The notes: a model not told the origin generated them from the sequence alone. A stretch of 64,000 nt of DNA from Camellia lanceoleosa (GCA_025200525.1 CM045763.1:89246131-89310130), one strand, 5' to 3'; positions 22,161 to 34,354 are shown, counted from the first letter of the stretch. Numbers and translations: made by a program.

Positions 22161-23550
22161 TCTCCCCATTTTCTGGGTTTTTGATTTTTTCACTTTTCCC
22201 CTTCTGTTTAGTTCCTGAGAAAAACTACTACAACTTTCTGGTTATTTAATTTTTTTTTATGATTTGTTAGTGTATATAGGTTAGTTTTTCCAGTAAAACA
22301 CATTTGTTTGATCTTATGACTGTTCTTAAATTTGGGTTTTCTAAATTAGAACATAGGCAATTCGAAGAGCTCATGAGAACATTGATAAAACCTAATTATT
22401 CATGCTCCTCAATCTGTAATCTGTTTTTTTTTCTTTTCTTTTTTGTGTGTGTGTTCCAGTTCGAAAACCTCTCCTTTAGAGTCTAATCTTTTCTTTTCTT
22501 TTTTTGGTTCCAATTCTAAAACTAGAAAGGTGGTTAGATTCATGGTGTAAGGGTTCTACACAGAGAGAAGAAGCTTACAGAGAGAAAACCATAAAGGTTT
22601 GGTTTATTTTTCTTGTTATTTGCAATGGATTTTGTGAGGGACTTCATAGAAAAAATATTAGATTAATTTGCATCCACAAGTGAAAAAAAATTAGATTAAT
22701 CTGTTCTATATTGGACTTGTTATTACACTGTATATTGGACTTGTTATTAATTTGTTCTCTGATAAAGTGTGGCTGGAATTGAAAAAAATATTAGATTAAT
22801 ATGTTCTCTGACTTGTTATTAATCTGTTTTGAGATCTCTAATTGTAGTTTGTTTGTTTAAAAATGAAATTTGGAATTAATCTGTTCTGGAATTAATCTAT
22901 TCTGTAAAAAATTAGTTTGTTTGGACCATGTGAGATCTCCGATGGTAGTTTGAGGAAATTAATCTGTTTTGTAATTTTGAATGATTTTAAGTTTATCTAA
23001 ACATGTCTATTGCCTCTTCATTAGTTATAAGTGTTTTGTCAGCATAGTCTAGTCTGAAAACCAAATTTCCAGTTATTCATGTAAGTTTAAAATGGATAAG
23101 TGCCTTTATTCTTTTTAGGAAAGAGCACATTCAAAGCACAAAAGCATTTTCTAGAGTTTTTTTTACCCATAAAGGTTGTTGCCTCCATGTTTGGTTCAAC
23201 GGAAAGAGAAAACACACACACGGAGCATAATCTGATTTTATCTTCATATGTCATTTAACATGTTGTTCAAACATAGACAAAGTGACAGTGACAAAGGCAT
23301 TAAGGTAAAAACAAAAAAAAAGGAGAGGCATCAATTTGAATATCAAAGAAAAAGGAAAGAAGAAACAAAGCATAAAATAACAATCTTCATGCCCAAGTTT
23401 CTGCAAATACCACTTTATATGCTTGGTTTGGTTATCAAATAACAATCTAGAATCTGATGGTAGTTTGTTTAAAAAGAGCATGGATTTGAAAAACATATTT
23501 TGAATGATTTTTTATTGGTTGTTGGCAGTTTATTTGATAATCTTTTGGTC
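22161..23550 (+). other. hAT leader or intron, no coding seen
   Basis: About 1.4 kb of T-rich DNA between the leader and the transposase start. It could be a long 5' leader intron. Confidence 0.4.
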
Positions 23551-24825
23551 ATGGATCCTCCAAGTGAAGAAACATTTTTTTGAGTCCTAATGTTAAGCTC
23601 GAATCATCTTCTATTGATCCCTCTACCCAATCTAATGCTCCTCCTCCTAGACCACCCTTGGCCAAAACTAGTAGTAGTGGGAGAACAACATCAAAGGCTT
23701 GGGATCATTTTGAAAAGATTAAGGATATTGATGGGAAAGATAGGGCTATGTGCAAAGTATTGTAAGAAAGAATATATGGCAGGCTGTAAGAGTCACGGAA
23801 CAAGTAATTTGTTAAGTCATTTGAAAAATTGTACAAAGTATCCATATAGGGATACTCATGGGCAACAAACATTGGGATTTCAACCTAGAGAAGTTAGTGG
23901 GGGAGGGTGTTGTTGATGTTGTTGTTACGCCATTTTCTATAGAAGTTGCTAGGAGGCATCTTGCCGAGATGATGATAATTGATGAATTACCCTTTAGATT
24001 TGTGGACAGGGTTGGTTTTAAGAGGTTTTGTAATGTCATGCAACCCAAGTTCAAGATCCCATCTCGATATACTGTTGCTAGGGACATTATAGACATATAC
24101 ACCAATGAAAGGCAAAAGTTGAAGAAAATTGTGAAGGGGAGTAGAATTTGCTTTACCATTGACATGTAGACTTCCATACAAAATTTGTGTTATATGTGTC
24201 TAACTGCACATTTCATTGATGATGATTGGAAATTACAAAAGATGATCATAAATTTTTGTCAAATTGAAGACCACAAAGGAGAAATACTTGGTAAAAAAAT
24301 TGAGGCACTCTTAAAAAAGTGGGACATTGATGACCTTTTTACCTTAACTGTTGATAATGCTAGTTCCAATAATCTAACCATTAGATTCTTGAAACGAATC
24401 ACAAAACTATGGAAGAGAACTGTCCTGGACCATGAATTTTTACATATGCGTTGTTATGCGCATATTCTAAATCTCATTGTTAGTGATGGATTGAAGGATC
24501 TTGAGTCTTGTATAGCAAATGTAAGGCATACAATGAGGTATGTGAGGTCTTCTCCAAACCGCCTTGACTCTTTTAAAAAGTATGTAAAAAGTTTAAAAAT
24601 TGAGAGTAAGAGTCTCTTGTGCCTAGATGTGCCAACACAGTGGAATTCTACATATCTTATGTTGAAGGCGGCGGAAAAATTTGAGTGCTCTTTAAAGAAT
24701 GGGTGAGGAGGACTACATTTATGAACACTACTTTTTAGATAATAAAAGGGGTGAGAGGAGAGAGATGTCTACCGCCGAGGATTGGGATAATTGTAGGGTG
24801 TTTTTGAAATTTCTTAGAATGTTTT
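23551..24825 (+). pseudogene. hAT transposase (BED zinc finger), first part, broken
   Basis: The start is ATG at 23551 (MDPPSEE), with a frameshift in a T-run just after. A BED zinc finger follows: WDHF, Cys-x2-Cys around 23750-23765 (frameshift inside) and SHLKNC. The RNase H-like catalytic domain shows FTIDM with TAG at 24167-24169 where the family has Trp, TAHFIDDDWKLQKMI, and TVDNASSNN, where the second Asp of the usual NDN context is partly lost. RCYAHILNLIV and DVPTQWNSTYLML are strong hAT landmarks. A further frameshift follows near 24705, then the frame FLKFLRM runs into the element C insertion. The protein would excise and insert hAT DNA; this copy cannot. Confidence 0.86.
24821..24825 (+). 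repeat. Left target duplication of element C (GTTTT)
   Basis: GTTTT directly precedes the TGTAACAACC start of the 5' LTR and is repeated at 34253-34257. Confidence 0.9.
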
Positions 24826-27219
24826 TGTAACAACCCTCGTACTGATTACCGTTAAACCACTGAATTACCTACTGATTATTGCTAAATTGAACTGGTAATG
24901 ACTGATAAGTGAACTGGATGAACTACTGAACAAACTGAATGAAATCAAATCGAAATCAAATCAATGAGTTTGTCTATTGAATTGCGTGACAGATCTGTTT
25001 GAGTGCATGATTATCTGTTTGCATTTTATGTTTAAACTGCTAATTGAAGGCCTTATCGGCGGCCGATTTAGAAACCGTTTGATGTTTTGGAATCAGCATA
25101 ATATTTGTGATTTAATGATATTCTTATCTGAAAATTGATTAGGAATAATTAAATTAGATAAAAAATGAGTTAATTGCGAACTTAGACTTATTTACGGAAT
25201 TGCCACTTAGTGGCCACTACATCACACACACTTAGAGACTTGTTTACAACTCAATCAAAACATTTCATCAGCTCAATTGAGCTCCTAGCCGACCAAACAA
25301 GAGAGCTTAGAGAGAGAGAGAGTTCATCTTGAAGAATTAAGCTCAAATTGTTAGAATTGCTTGGAGAATTGAAGTGGTTGCTAGGAAATTGTCAAATTAA
25401 GCCTCCAAAACTTGTAATTGGAACTCTAGGTAAGGAATCATCTTCTTATTGTTGTCCTTGAGCTAAGTTTTGCATGATTCATGCATCATTGTAGAGCTAA
25501 GACATGATATTGTTCATATATGTTGGATTGAAGTCAAATTCATGCATGCATGTATATATTGGTGAGTTTGAAGTTGAGTTCATGGCAATTTGTCACATGC
25601 ATGTTCATGGTATTGTTATAGTCCATGTTTTCAACTTGCTTTTCACAGAATTGAGCTCATTTGAGCATGATTGGAAGCTTAAAAATTGGTTTAAAGATCA
25701 TGCATGTCATGTTTTGAAAGTGTTCTTGAAAATGGTTTGAAATTGAGTTTAATTGAAACACTCTTGGGCCTTGATTTCTTAAATTGAGTTTTAGAACTTG
25801 TTATTCTATGTGTTTGAAAGAGTTTTCCAGAAAATGGGCCCAAGAGGATCGAATTTGGAGCATCAAAACTTGGTTTGAAACTCAGAAGTCGAATCTGGAT
25901 TTTCCAGATTTTGGACGTCCGCCGAGCGGGAAGTGCCGCCAAGCGGGAATGCATGCTCCCAGATTTTCGCGGTTTTACAATTCCGCCGGCGGATTTTAAC
26001 GCCGAAGGGAAAATCGCGATCCAAAGATTTTTGCACCTTTCATCACCGCTCGGCGGCGGAATGTACGCCGGCGTGGGCCTTTGTGTGCTTGTCCGCCGAA
26101 AGGCGAAACTCAAGGCCGAGCGGAGGCCCTGTTTCATCAAAAATTGCGAATTGCTTCCTTAGTGCATTTTTGCATCCTCATCGCATCCTAGGCATTCTTA
26201 GGCCTAGTTTAGAGCATCTTAATGAGGATATAGACATAGAACCACACCGAGGAATTTAGGGATTTAATTATCATCCTTTCCAACCGTAAACTTAGTGTGT
26301 GTTCTATTTGATTGACTGTTTAGGGTTGACTCTCGGGAACGCGCTCTAGCTACTGATAGCCCAATCACTGTGAGTAACAGATTGTGTAAAGATATGTTCA
26401 AAATGGTTATCTTTTGAATACTGTTTTAACTGCTTCTTGACCGATATTATTCTTGAATGAATGTATGTCCTATTTCTGAATCATTGTGGCATCCTTAGCA
26501 CCTCATGTTATTGATCGTATTCAGGCTCTGTCGGTTTCCTTGTGGAACCATACTGATTGATGGCCATCATTATTGTTGGGTCTGTTAAGGCCCGGTCCTT
26601 TTGGACCTACTGTTTATAGGCTAATGGATGTACCACATATGATTGATTGATTGAACTCTTGATTGATCAAATATCGAAGATTGAAATATCAGATAATGAA
26701 TTGATTTCATTATCAGTAAGGACATTCATTCATAACCTCTTTACATCGTATGTTATTCACCGGGCTTTAGCTCACTGTTTATATATATATGTAGGTGCTC
26801 ACCACCGCCGAGCTAGGAGCGTGGGTTTGATCCCGCTTTGTCACCGGCCTTTGTGCCTCCTTTGTGAGGTTCGAGACGCCATGCCATGGCTTGGGGTGTT
26901 TTGTGTCCCCATAGGTCTCCTTCTTTGTTTTGTCTTTGTTTTGTATAGACCGTTCTTCGTTATCTTGTCGTTATCGAGGATTAAGTCCGTCTTCAATGTC
27001 TGTAATGATTGTGTATCTTTATCTTGGTAGTGAATGCAAAATGTATGAAAAATGTTTTTGGCATACGATTAACTGACTCTATGGACACTAGTTATTTACT
27101 ATTTTGGCTTCCGCCAGTTCTGAACTCAGATAAATCATTCTTGATTGGCGTGCCTTTGGTAATCTCGGATTCTTGGCGATTCTGATGCTAAACCCATAGG
27201 GCGGGTTTGGGTCGTGACA
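24826..27219 (+). repeat. 5' LTR of element C (2394 bp)
   Basis: Bounded by TGTAACAACCCTCG and GGGTCGTGACA. It contains a (GA)n run near 25310-25322 and a GC-rich block at 25915-26130 that matches the CGCTCGAGCG array of element A but with many units reduced to CCGCCGAGCGG-like forms. Confidence 0.93.
25917..26135. repeat. Degraded palindrome array in the 5' LTR of element C
   Basis: CGCCGAGCGG, CGCCGGCGG and related GC-rich blocks recur. The matching stretch of the 3' LTR keeps at least one CGCTCGAGCGG unit (32941). The two LTRs differ from each other here in many small deletions. Confidence 0.7.
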
Positions 27220-27220
27220 G

Positions 27221-27232
27221 TGGTATCGAGCG
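27221..27232 (+). other. Primer binding site of element C, altered
   Basis: TGGTATCGAGCG lies one base after the LTR. Element A reads TGGTATCAGAGC at the same place, so this is the initiator tRNA-Met site with CAG changed to CG. Confidence 0.82.
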
Positions 27233-27420
27233 ATACTTAACCACGAGTTATACCGCACACACGTGTCCGAATGAGCTATAGGGTGTCCTAGAAAAGCAAA
27301 TAGGGCATCTCATGAATTTGAAAAGTGTGTGCTTATGACTGACTGATTGTATGTTAAAGTGTTAAACTGTTTAATTGTACAACTGTTTATAATGATAACT
27401 GTTATAACTGCTATAGTGAA

Positions 27421-28716
27421 ATGGATAATGCAAATGAAACTGAAGCATCATCCTCTGAGGCCAGAATGGCCAGACTTGAACAAATGATGGGACTGATAAT
27501 GGAAAGACTAGAACAACAACCGAACCAACAGCCCCCACCTCCTCCTCCTCCTCCGGTGCAACCGGAACAGAATGTACAAAATGTGAATGCTAATGAGGTG
27601 GACATTATTGCACTGACTCAGAAATTCAGCAAAATGAAACCGCCGTCCTTTCAAGGAGGCTTAGAACCGTTAAAGGCTGAAGCTTGGGTTCTTGAGACCG
27701 AAAAGTTGTTTGAGGTTTTTCCGTGCTCTGAAGCAAACAAAGTTTTGTTGGCAACCTTCACCCTTCAGGAAGAAGCCAGAAGGTGGTGGATGTTGACCCG
27801 TGATGCAAATACCATTCTGACTTGGGCTCAGTTCAAGGCGTCCTTCTTTGAAAAGTATTTTCCCAAAGGCATTAGAGATGTAAAGGTGACTGAGTTTGAA
27901 CAGCTGAGACAGGGCAAAACATCTGTTGCCGAGTATGAGAAGCAATTTACTGAACTTGCTAGGTATGCACCACATATGGTGGATACCGATTATAAGAAGG
28001 CCAGGAGGTTTGAAGGCGGCCTTAGTGTTGCTATCCAGGACCGGATAAATGTTTTGAAAATGCCAACTTATGTAGGTGTTCTCGACCGCATTGATGGCCG
28101 AGACAAATATTGCAAAGAAGGAAACAATCAAACACCGACAAGTGAATGGCAAGGTAAAAGAGGTGGTTTTAAGTTTAAGAAAGGCAAGCATAACCCTACA
28201 AACAAGAAATGTATCGGGTCGACTACTAGCCCCACTAAGGGAGTGGATTTACTCCACTGCTCCATATGTGGCAACAGGCACAAATGGGTTTGTTACCAGG
28301 TTTCTGGAGCTTGTTTCAGGTGTGGCAAGGTAGGCCACAGAATCAAAGACTGCCCTTCTGCTCCACCAGCTAGTAGTAAAGCTGCACCGAGCGCAGCAGC
28401 ATCAAATGTAGCACCAAAGCCTAACCCCAAAGCTAATGAAAGAGCCTATGACGCAGGCCGAGTGTTTGCCCTAGTACCGGAGACGGCAAAACACCGAGAC
28501 CGTTGTGTCGTATCCTCTATCTGTGCTCGTAATGCTTATGTATTGATTGATTCGGTCTACACATTCTTATGTGTCGATGCTTTTTCGCAGAAATTGAATA
28601 GACCCTTAGAACCCATGAATTATTTGTTAGTCAGATTATCACTGTTGGGGATCCATGACATGTGCATATATGTATCCCGCCAGGAGATTATTGTTAGATA
28701 TGCATCTGCTTATTGA
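27421..28716 (+). CDS. gag: Element C gag, running into a damaged protease
   Basis: The start ATG gives MDNANETEASSSEARMARLE. A Pro-rich stretch (residues about 40-52) is followed by the gag domain (FSKMKPPSFQGG, EEARRWWMLT, FEKYFPKG, SVAEYEKQFTELARYAPHM). A Cys/His pair region CSICGNRHKWVC and a canonical CX2CX4HX4C zinc knuckle, CFRCGKVGHRIKDC (about residues 298-311), follow. The frame then enters the protease ([15 protein letters not shown]), but the Asp-Ser-Gly site is broken: element A has IDSGSTHSY, whereas here a small deletion after IDS changes the frame. The open frame ends at 28716. Gag itself looks intact, about 340 residues. Confidence 0.88.
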   Translation: MDNANETEASSSEARMARLEQMMGLIMERLEQQPNQQPPPPPPPPVQPEQNVQNVNANEVDIIALTQKFSKMKPPSFQGGLEPLKAEAWVLETEKLFEVFPCSEANKVLLATFTLQEEARRWWMLTRDANTILTWAQFKASFFEKYFPKGIRDVKVTEFEQLRQGKTSVAEYEKQFTELARYAPHMVDTDYKKARRFEGGLSVAIQDRINVLKMPTYVGVLDRIDGRDKYCKEGNNQTPTSEWQGKRGGFKFKKGKHNPTNKKCIGSTTSPTKGVDLLHCSICGNRHKWVCYQVSGACFRCGKVGHRIKDCPSAPPASSKAAPSAAASNVAPKPNPKANERAYDAGRVFALVPETAKHRDRCVVSSICARNAYVLIDSVYTFLCVDAFSQKLNRPLEPMNYLLVRLSLLGIHDMCIYVSRQEIIVRYASAY

Positions 28717-31700
28717 TTTACTACCATTGAACATAGACCACTTCGATGTAATATTGGGGATGGATTGGCTACGTAAATATCATGCTACCATTGATCGTAA
28801 CAAAACAAGTAGTTTTCCGTCCACCGGTTTGCCCGAATTTGTGTTTAATGGGAGGAGTAGTACCTCCTCCATATCTCGATTTCTTCAGAAGGTCACAAAT
28901 TGATTAGAAAGGGGTAAGGGATATTTGTGTTCAGATTGACTGCATTCGCTAATGATAATGTTAAAACTGATGTGAATTGTATTCCTATAGTCGAGAATTC
29001 TGATGTATTTCCGCATGAATTGCCGTGATTTGATTGACAGGAAATTGAATTTATTGTGGATGTGGTTCCGTACCCAAATTACATCTAAAGCTCCCTATAG
29101 AATGGCTCCAATCGAATCGAAAGAATTGAAGGTACAATTGCAGAACTGCTAGACAAGAAGTTTATCGACTCCAAGATTTCACCGTGGTGCACCTGCTTTG
29201 TTTGTAAAGAAGAAAGACGGCTCATCGAGACAGGCATTGATTACCGTGAATCAACAAGGTAATCAGAAGAATAAATATCCATTACCGCGTATTGATGATT
29301 TATTTGACCGCCATAGGTGCACAAGTGTTTTCCAAGATTGATCTTAGATCGGGTATCACCAATTGAAAGTCAAACCGAAGACATTGATAAAACCGCTTTA
29401 ACGAGGTATGGCCACTTTGAATTTTTAGTTATGCCGTCGAGTTACGAATGCCCCCGCCGCATTTATGGACCTCATGAATGTAATTTTTAAACCATACCTT
29501 GACGATTTTATTGTGGTATTTATTGATGACATATTGATCTATTCTAAGACTGTAGAAGAACATGAACATCATCTGAGACTTGCCCTGCAAACCTTAAGAG
29601 AACAGAAACTGTATGCTAAACTGTCTAAATGTGAATTTTGGCTTGATCATATAATGTTTTTGGGGCATGTTGTTAGCAAAGATGGAATTTCTGTTGACCC
29701 GCAGAAAATTGAAGCTGTAGTGAACTGGCCTAGACCAACGAATGTAACTGAAGTCCGAAGCTTTTTGGGACTGGCTGGATATTACAGAAGGTTTGTCAAA
29801 GATTTCTCCAAAATTGCCTTACCACTGACTCAGTTGACACAGGGTATCATTTGACTGGACTGACCAGAGGGAATCAGCATTTCAAGAATTGAAAACCAGA
29901 CTTGTGACTGCACCGATTTTGACTCTACCTTCAGGTACGGATGGTTATACTGTTTTTAGTGATGCTTCTCATAAGGGTTTGGGGTGTGTTTTAATGCAGA
30001 ATGGGAGAGTTATTGCCTATGCTTCCTACGCTTGAGACCGCATGAAAAGAACTACCCGACCCATGACTTAGAACTTGTCAGCAGAGTGTTTGCACCGAAA
30101 ATTTGGCCACTATTTGTACGAGCAACATGTGAAGTGTATATCGACCACAAGAGCTCAAGTACTTTTTTCACTTTAAAGAATCAATATGAGACAATGGAGA
30201 TGGCTTGAATCGATAAAAGACTATGACCCATGATATTGTATCATCCGAAAAGCCAATACCGCTGCCGATGCTTTTCGCCGAAAATCGATTCGGTACTTAG
30301 CCTGCTTAATCGACCGACGTAAAGAGTTGCTTCTTGATCCGAAAAGTCTCAAATTGAAATTGTTTTGAAAGAACAAGGTGGAACCTTAGTCGCTATTTCG
30401 CCAACCAAAGATTGATTGAGGAAATTAAAGAAAAACAACAACCGGATGATTTCTTGAAAAGGTTATTGAAGAAAGGGATTCAAACCGAGACCGGGTTCAA
30501 ATTTGAGGACAATGTTCAAATTTCAAGACAGACTGTGTGTACCAAATGACACCAATTGAAAAGAAGAGTTCTACAAGAAGGCCATTAGCTCAAGTTTTCG
30601 ATTCACCCAGGAATACGAAAATGTATCAAGATCTCAAAGCACTTCGTGGCCAGAATGAAGAAGGAAATTGCCGACTTTGTGTCTAAATGTCTTCACCGCC
30701 AATGTGTCAAGGTCAACATCAACGACCTGCAGCTATCGCAACCCTTGCCCATACCAGAGTGGAAATGGGAACATATCACGATGGTTTTATCGCTGGATTA
30801 CCTCGCCCAGAAAGGTATGGACTCTATTTGGGTTATTGTTGATAGATTGACTAAATCGACACTTCCTACCGTCAAGACAATTTTTAATGCGGATAGATTG
30901 GTCATATCTATATTGATGAGATTGTGAGATTGCATGGAGTGCTCAGATCTATTGTTTCGAGGATTCAAGTTTACATCGAGTTCGCAGAGCCTACAGATCG
31001 CATTGGGTAATCGAATTGAGGTCGAGTAGTGCCTATCATCCTCGACAGATGGACAAATGAAAGGACCATCCGCACTCTAGAGGACCCATCGAGAATGTGT
31101 GTCCTTGACTTTCGTGAAATTGGGAAAGTCATTTGTCATTGGTCAATTCGCCACAACAAATGCCTACCATTCGAGTATTGGAATGGCGCCTTTCGAGGCA
31201 TTGTATGGCAGAAAGTGTAGATCTCCAATCTGCTGGGCAGAAGTTGGAGATGGGCCGTTGCTTGGGCCCGAGATTGTGTATGAAACAACTGAAAAGGTAA
31301 AACTGATACAACAGAGACTGAAAACTGCACAGAGTAGACAGAAGAGTTATGCAGATGTCAGAAGACGGGATAGAGAGTATGAAGTGGGTGATCACGTGTT
31401 TGTGAAAGTGACACCAATGAAAGGCCAGACTCGCTTTGGAGTCAAGGGCAAGTTAGCACCGAGATATGCCTCGACCGACGATTATTGAGAAAATCAATCC
31501 GGCGTGATCAAGTTGCGCCTCCCCGAAATGGAGCATATGCATAACGCCTTCCACATTTCGATGTTGAGAGACTATCTTCGAGATCCGCTTATGTGATTGA
31601 GCCTACCCGTATCGTGTTGAGTGATGACTACACTTACGAGGAACGGCTATACAGATTGTAAACCGACGGATCAAGAAACCGAGAAACAAAGAGATTCCGC

Positions 31701-31819
31701 TTAGTGAAAGTTGATCGCGTAACCATGGTGGTGTGTATGCCACTTGGGAGAGGGAAGATGACATGGCTAGGCGATATCCGGATTTGTTCCTCAACTCGCT
31801 TTTCTTCGATCGAAGGTAA
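28717..31819 (+). pseudogene. pol: Element C pol (RT, RNase H, integrase), many frameshifts
   Basis: Open patches match element A in order: the protease landmark ILGMDWLRKYH (near 28752), RT from about 29090, and an intact patch at 29465-29854 with the active site [10 protein letters not shown]. RNase H follows (FSDAS near 29955, YIDHKSS near 30138). Integrase follows with a Cys pair (KCLHRQC), a GMDSIWVIVDRLTKS core start and [16 protein letters not shown], ending in a C-terminus near 31819. Frames break every 50-300 bases, often where element A has CTG or CAG. RNase H and integrase residues cannot all be confirmed. The breaks may be sequencing errors rather than decay, because the LTRs indicate a young copy. 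Confidence 0.85.
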
Positions 31820-31847
31820 CTCGAGTTTAGAGGACTAAACTCCTTAT

Positions 31848-31859
31848 AAGGAGGGGAGA
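31848..31859 (+). other. Polypurine tract of element C
   Basis: AAGGAGGGGAGA lies directly before the 3' LTR. Confidence 0.85.
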
Positions 31860-31861
31860 TC

Positions 31862-34252
31862 AGAATAACCTCGCATCGACATCGTTAAACCAATCAATTA
31901 CCTATCGATTATTGCTAAACCGAATCGTAATGACCGATAAGTGAACCGATGAACTATCAACAAACCTAATGAAACTCAAATCAAACCGAATGAGTTTGTC
32001 TATTGAATTGCGTATTGCATCTGTTTGAGTGCATGATTATCTGTTTGCATTTTATGTTTAAACTGCTAATTGAAGGCCTTATCGGCGGCCGATTTAGAAA
32101 CCGTTTGATGTTTTGGAATCAGCATAATATTTGTGATTTAATGATATTCTTATCTGAAAATTGATTAGAAATAATTAAATTAGATAAAAAATGAGTTAAT
32201 TGCGAACTTAGACTTATTTACGGAATTGCCACTTAGTGGCCACTACATCACACACACTTAGAGACTTGTTTACAACTCAATCAAAACATTTCATCAGCTC
32301 AATTGAGCTCCTAGCCGACCAAACAAGAGAGCTTAGAGAGAGAGAGAGTTCATCTTGAAGAATTAAGCTCAAATTGTTAGAATTGCTTGGAGAATTGAAG
32401 TGGTTGCTAGGAAATTGTCAAATTAAGCCTCCAAAACTTGTAATTGGAACTCTAGGTAAGGAATCATCTTCTTATTGTTGTCCTTGAGCTAAGTTTTGCA
32501 TGATTCATGCATCATTGTAGAGCTAAGACATGATATTGTTCATATATGTTGGATTGAAGTCAAATTCATGCATGCATGTATATATTGGTGAGTTTGAAGT
32601 TGAGTTCATGGCAATTTGTCACATGCATGTTCATGGTATTGTTATAGTCCATGTTTTCAACTTGCTTTTCTGAATTGAGCCCATTTGAGCATGATTGGAA
32701 GCTTAAAATTGGTTTAAAGATCATGCATGTCATGTTTTGAAAGTGTTCTTGAAAATGGTTTGAAATTGAGTTTAATTGAAACACCCTTGGGCCTTGATTT
32801 CTTAAATTGAGTTTTAGAACTTGTTATTCTATGTGTTTGAAAGAGTTTTCCGAAAATGGGCCCAAAAGGATCGAATTAAGAGCACCAAATCTTGGTTTGA
32901 AACCCAGAAGTCGAATCTGGATTTTCCAGATTTGGGACGTCCGCTCGAGCGGGGGAAGTGCCGCCCGAGCTGGGAATGCATGCTCCCAGTATTTTCTCGC
33001 AGTGTTTTACAGTCCGCCGAAAGGATTTTAACGCCGAAAGGGAAAATCGCGATCCAAAGATTTTTGCACCTTTCATCACCGCCGAGCGGCGGAATGTACG
33101 CCGAGCGTGGGCCTTAGGTGCTTGTCCGCCGAAGGGGAAACTCGCCGAGCGGAGGCCCCGTTTCATCAAAAATTTCGAATTGCTTCCTTAGTGCATTTTG
33201 CATCCTCATCGCAACCTAGGCATTCTTAGGCCTAGTTTAGAGCATCTTAATGAGGATATAGACATAGAACCACCCCGAGGAATTTAGGGATTTAATTATC
33301 ATCCTCTCCAACCGTAAACTTAGTGTGTGTTCTATTTGATTGATCGCTTAGGGTTGACTCTCGAACGCTCTAGCTACTGATAGCCCAATCACTGTGAGTA
33401 AAAGATTGTGTAAAGATATGTTCAAAATGGTTATCTTTTGAATACTGCTACCGAACTGCTTCTCGAATCGATATTATTTATGAATGAATGTATGTCCTAT
33501 TTCTGAATCAGACAGGCATCCTTAGCACTCATCGTTATTGATCGTTACAGAGCTCACGGTTTCCTTGTGGAACCATACCGATTGATGGCCATCATTATTG
33601 TTGGGTTCATAGGCCCGGTCCTTTTGGACCTACTGCTTATAGGCTAATGGATGTACCACATATGACCCATTGATTGAACTCTTGATTGATCAAATATCGA
33701 AGATTGAAATATCAGATAATGAATTGATTTCATTATCAGAAGGACATTCATTCATAACCTCTTTACACTGTATGTTATTCACTGGGCTTTAGCTCACTGT
33801 TTATATATATATGTAGGTGCTCAGCCACCAGACCGGAGCTAGGAGCGTGGGTTTGATCCCCAGTTTTGTCAGCCAGCCTTTGTGCCTCACTGTGAGGTTC
33901 CGAGACGCCATGCCATGGCTTGGGGTGTTTTTGTGTCCCCGTAGGTCTCCTTACTGTTTTGTACTGTTTTGTATAGACCGCTTATCGTTATATCGCATCA
34001 AGTATCGAGGATTAAGTCCTGCATCAATGTCTGTAATGATTGTGTATACTGTACTGGTAGTGAATGCAAAATGTATGAAAAATGTTTTTGGCATACAGAT
34101 TAACACAGCTCTATGGACACTAGTTATTTACTATTTTGGCTTCCGCCAGTTCTCGAACTCAGATAAATCAGATATCGATTATGTGCCTTTGGTAATCTCT
34201 TGACATCGCTGCCACATTGCTAAACCCATAGGGCCGGGTTTGGGTCGTGACA
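31862..34252 (+). repeat. 3' LTR of element C (about 2390 bp)
   Basis: The start is blurred: CAGAATAACCTCGC stands where the 5' LTR has TGTAACAACCCTCG. The end is clear at GGGTCGTGACA, followed by the GTTTT duplication. The first 140 bases lack all eight CTG triplets found in the 5' LTR, while the following 700 bases are nearly identical to it. Confidence 0.9.
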
Positions 34253-34257
34253 GTTTT
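34253..34257 (+). repeat. Right target duplication of element C (GTTTT)
   Basis: Exact match to 24821-24825. Removing the element and one copy rejoins the hAT transposase frame. Confidence 0.9.
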
Positions 34258-34354
34258 ACAATGCAACAAATAGATTTTTTGGGTCTTTATTTGTTACTTC
34301 AAATACATTCTACACTGAAATTTTTGTCATTGAAAATATGATTGGACAATTAAT
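34258..34354 (+). pseudogene. hAT transposase, continuation after element C
   Basis: Read in frame with 24800-24825, this gives a FYNATNRFFGSLFVTSNTFY-type stretch and then ENMIGQL, a conserved hAT transposase segment. It stops where the CACTA end begins. The rest of the gene, with the C-terminal dimerisation region and the last catalytic acid, is not in the window. Confidence 0.82.

Larger units (their letters stand above)
24826..34252 (+). mobile_element. Element C: complete Tekay/Del-like Ty3/gypsy retrotransposon, 9.4 kb
   Basis: Both LTRs, primer site, gag, pol and polypurine tract are present in plus orientation, with a perfect 5-bp target duplication (GTTTT). About 700 bases of the LTRs (25013-25720 versus 32031-32740) are almost identical, which points to recent insertion. 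Other parts of the two LTRs and of pol are heavily altered at CTG/CAG-centred sites, which I suspect is sequence error. It is a sister subfamily to element A. Confidence 0.95.
21690..34354 (+). mobile_element. hAT-family DNA transposon (Ac-like), split by element C and cut by the CACTA element
   Basis: It starts with TAGGGCTGTGCAGCGGATCC, a hAT-type end, followed by GGCGGG/CCCGACC subterminal repeats. A CT-rich leader and a BED-finger transposase gene follow. Element C sits at 24826-34252, and the transposase frame resumes at 34258. At 34355 a CACTA end begins, so the remaining hAT 3' part should lie beyond the CACTA element, outside the window. Confidence 0.83.
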
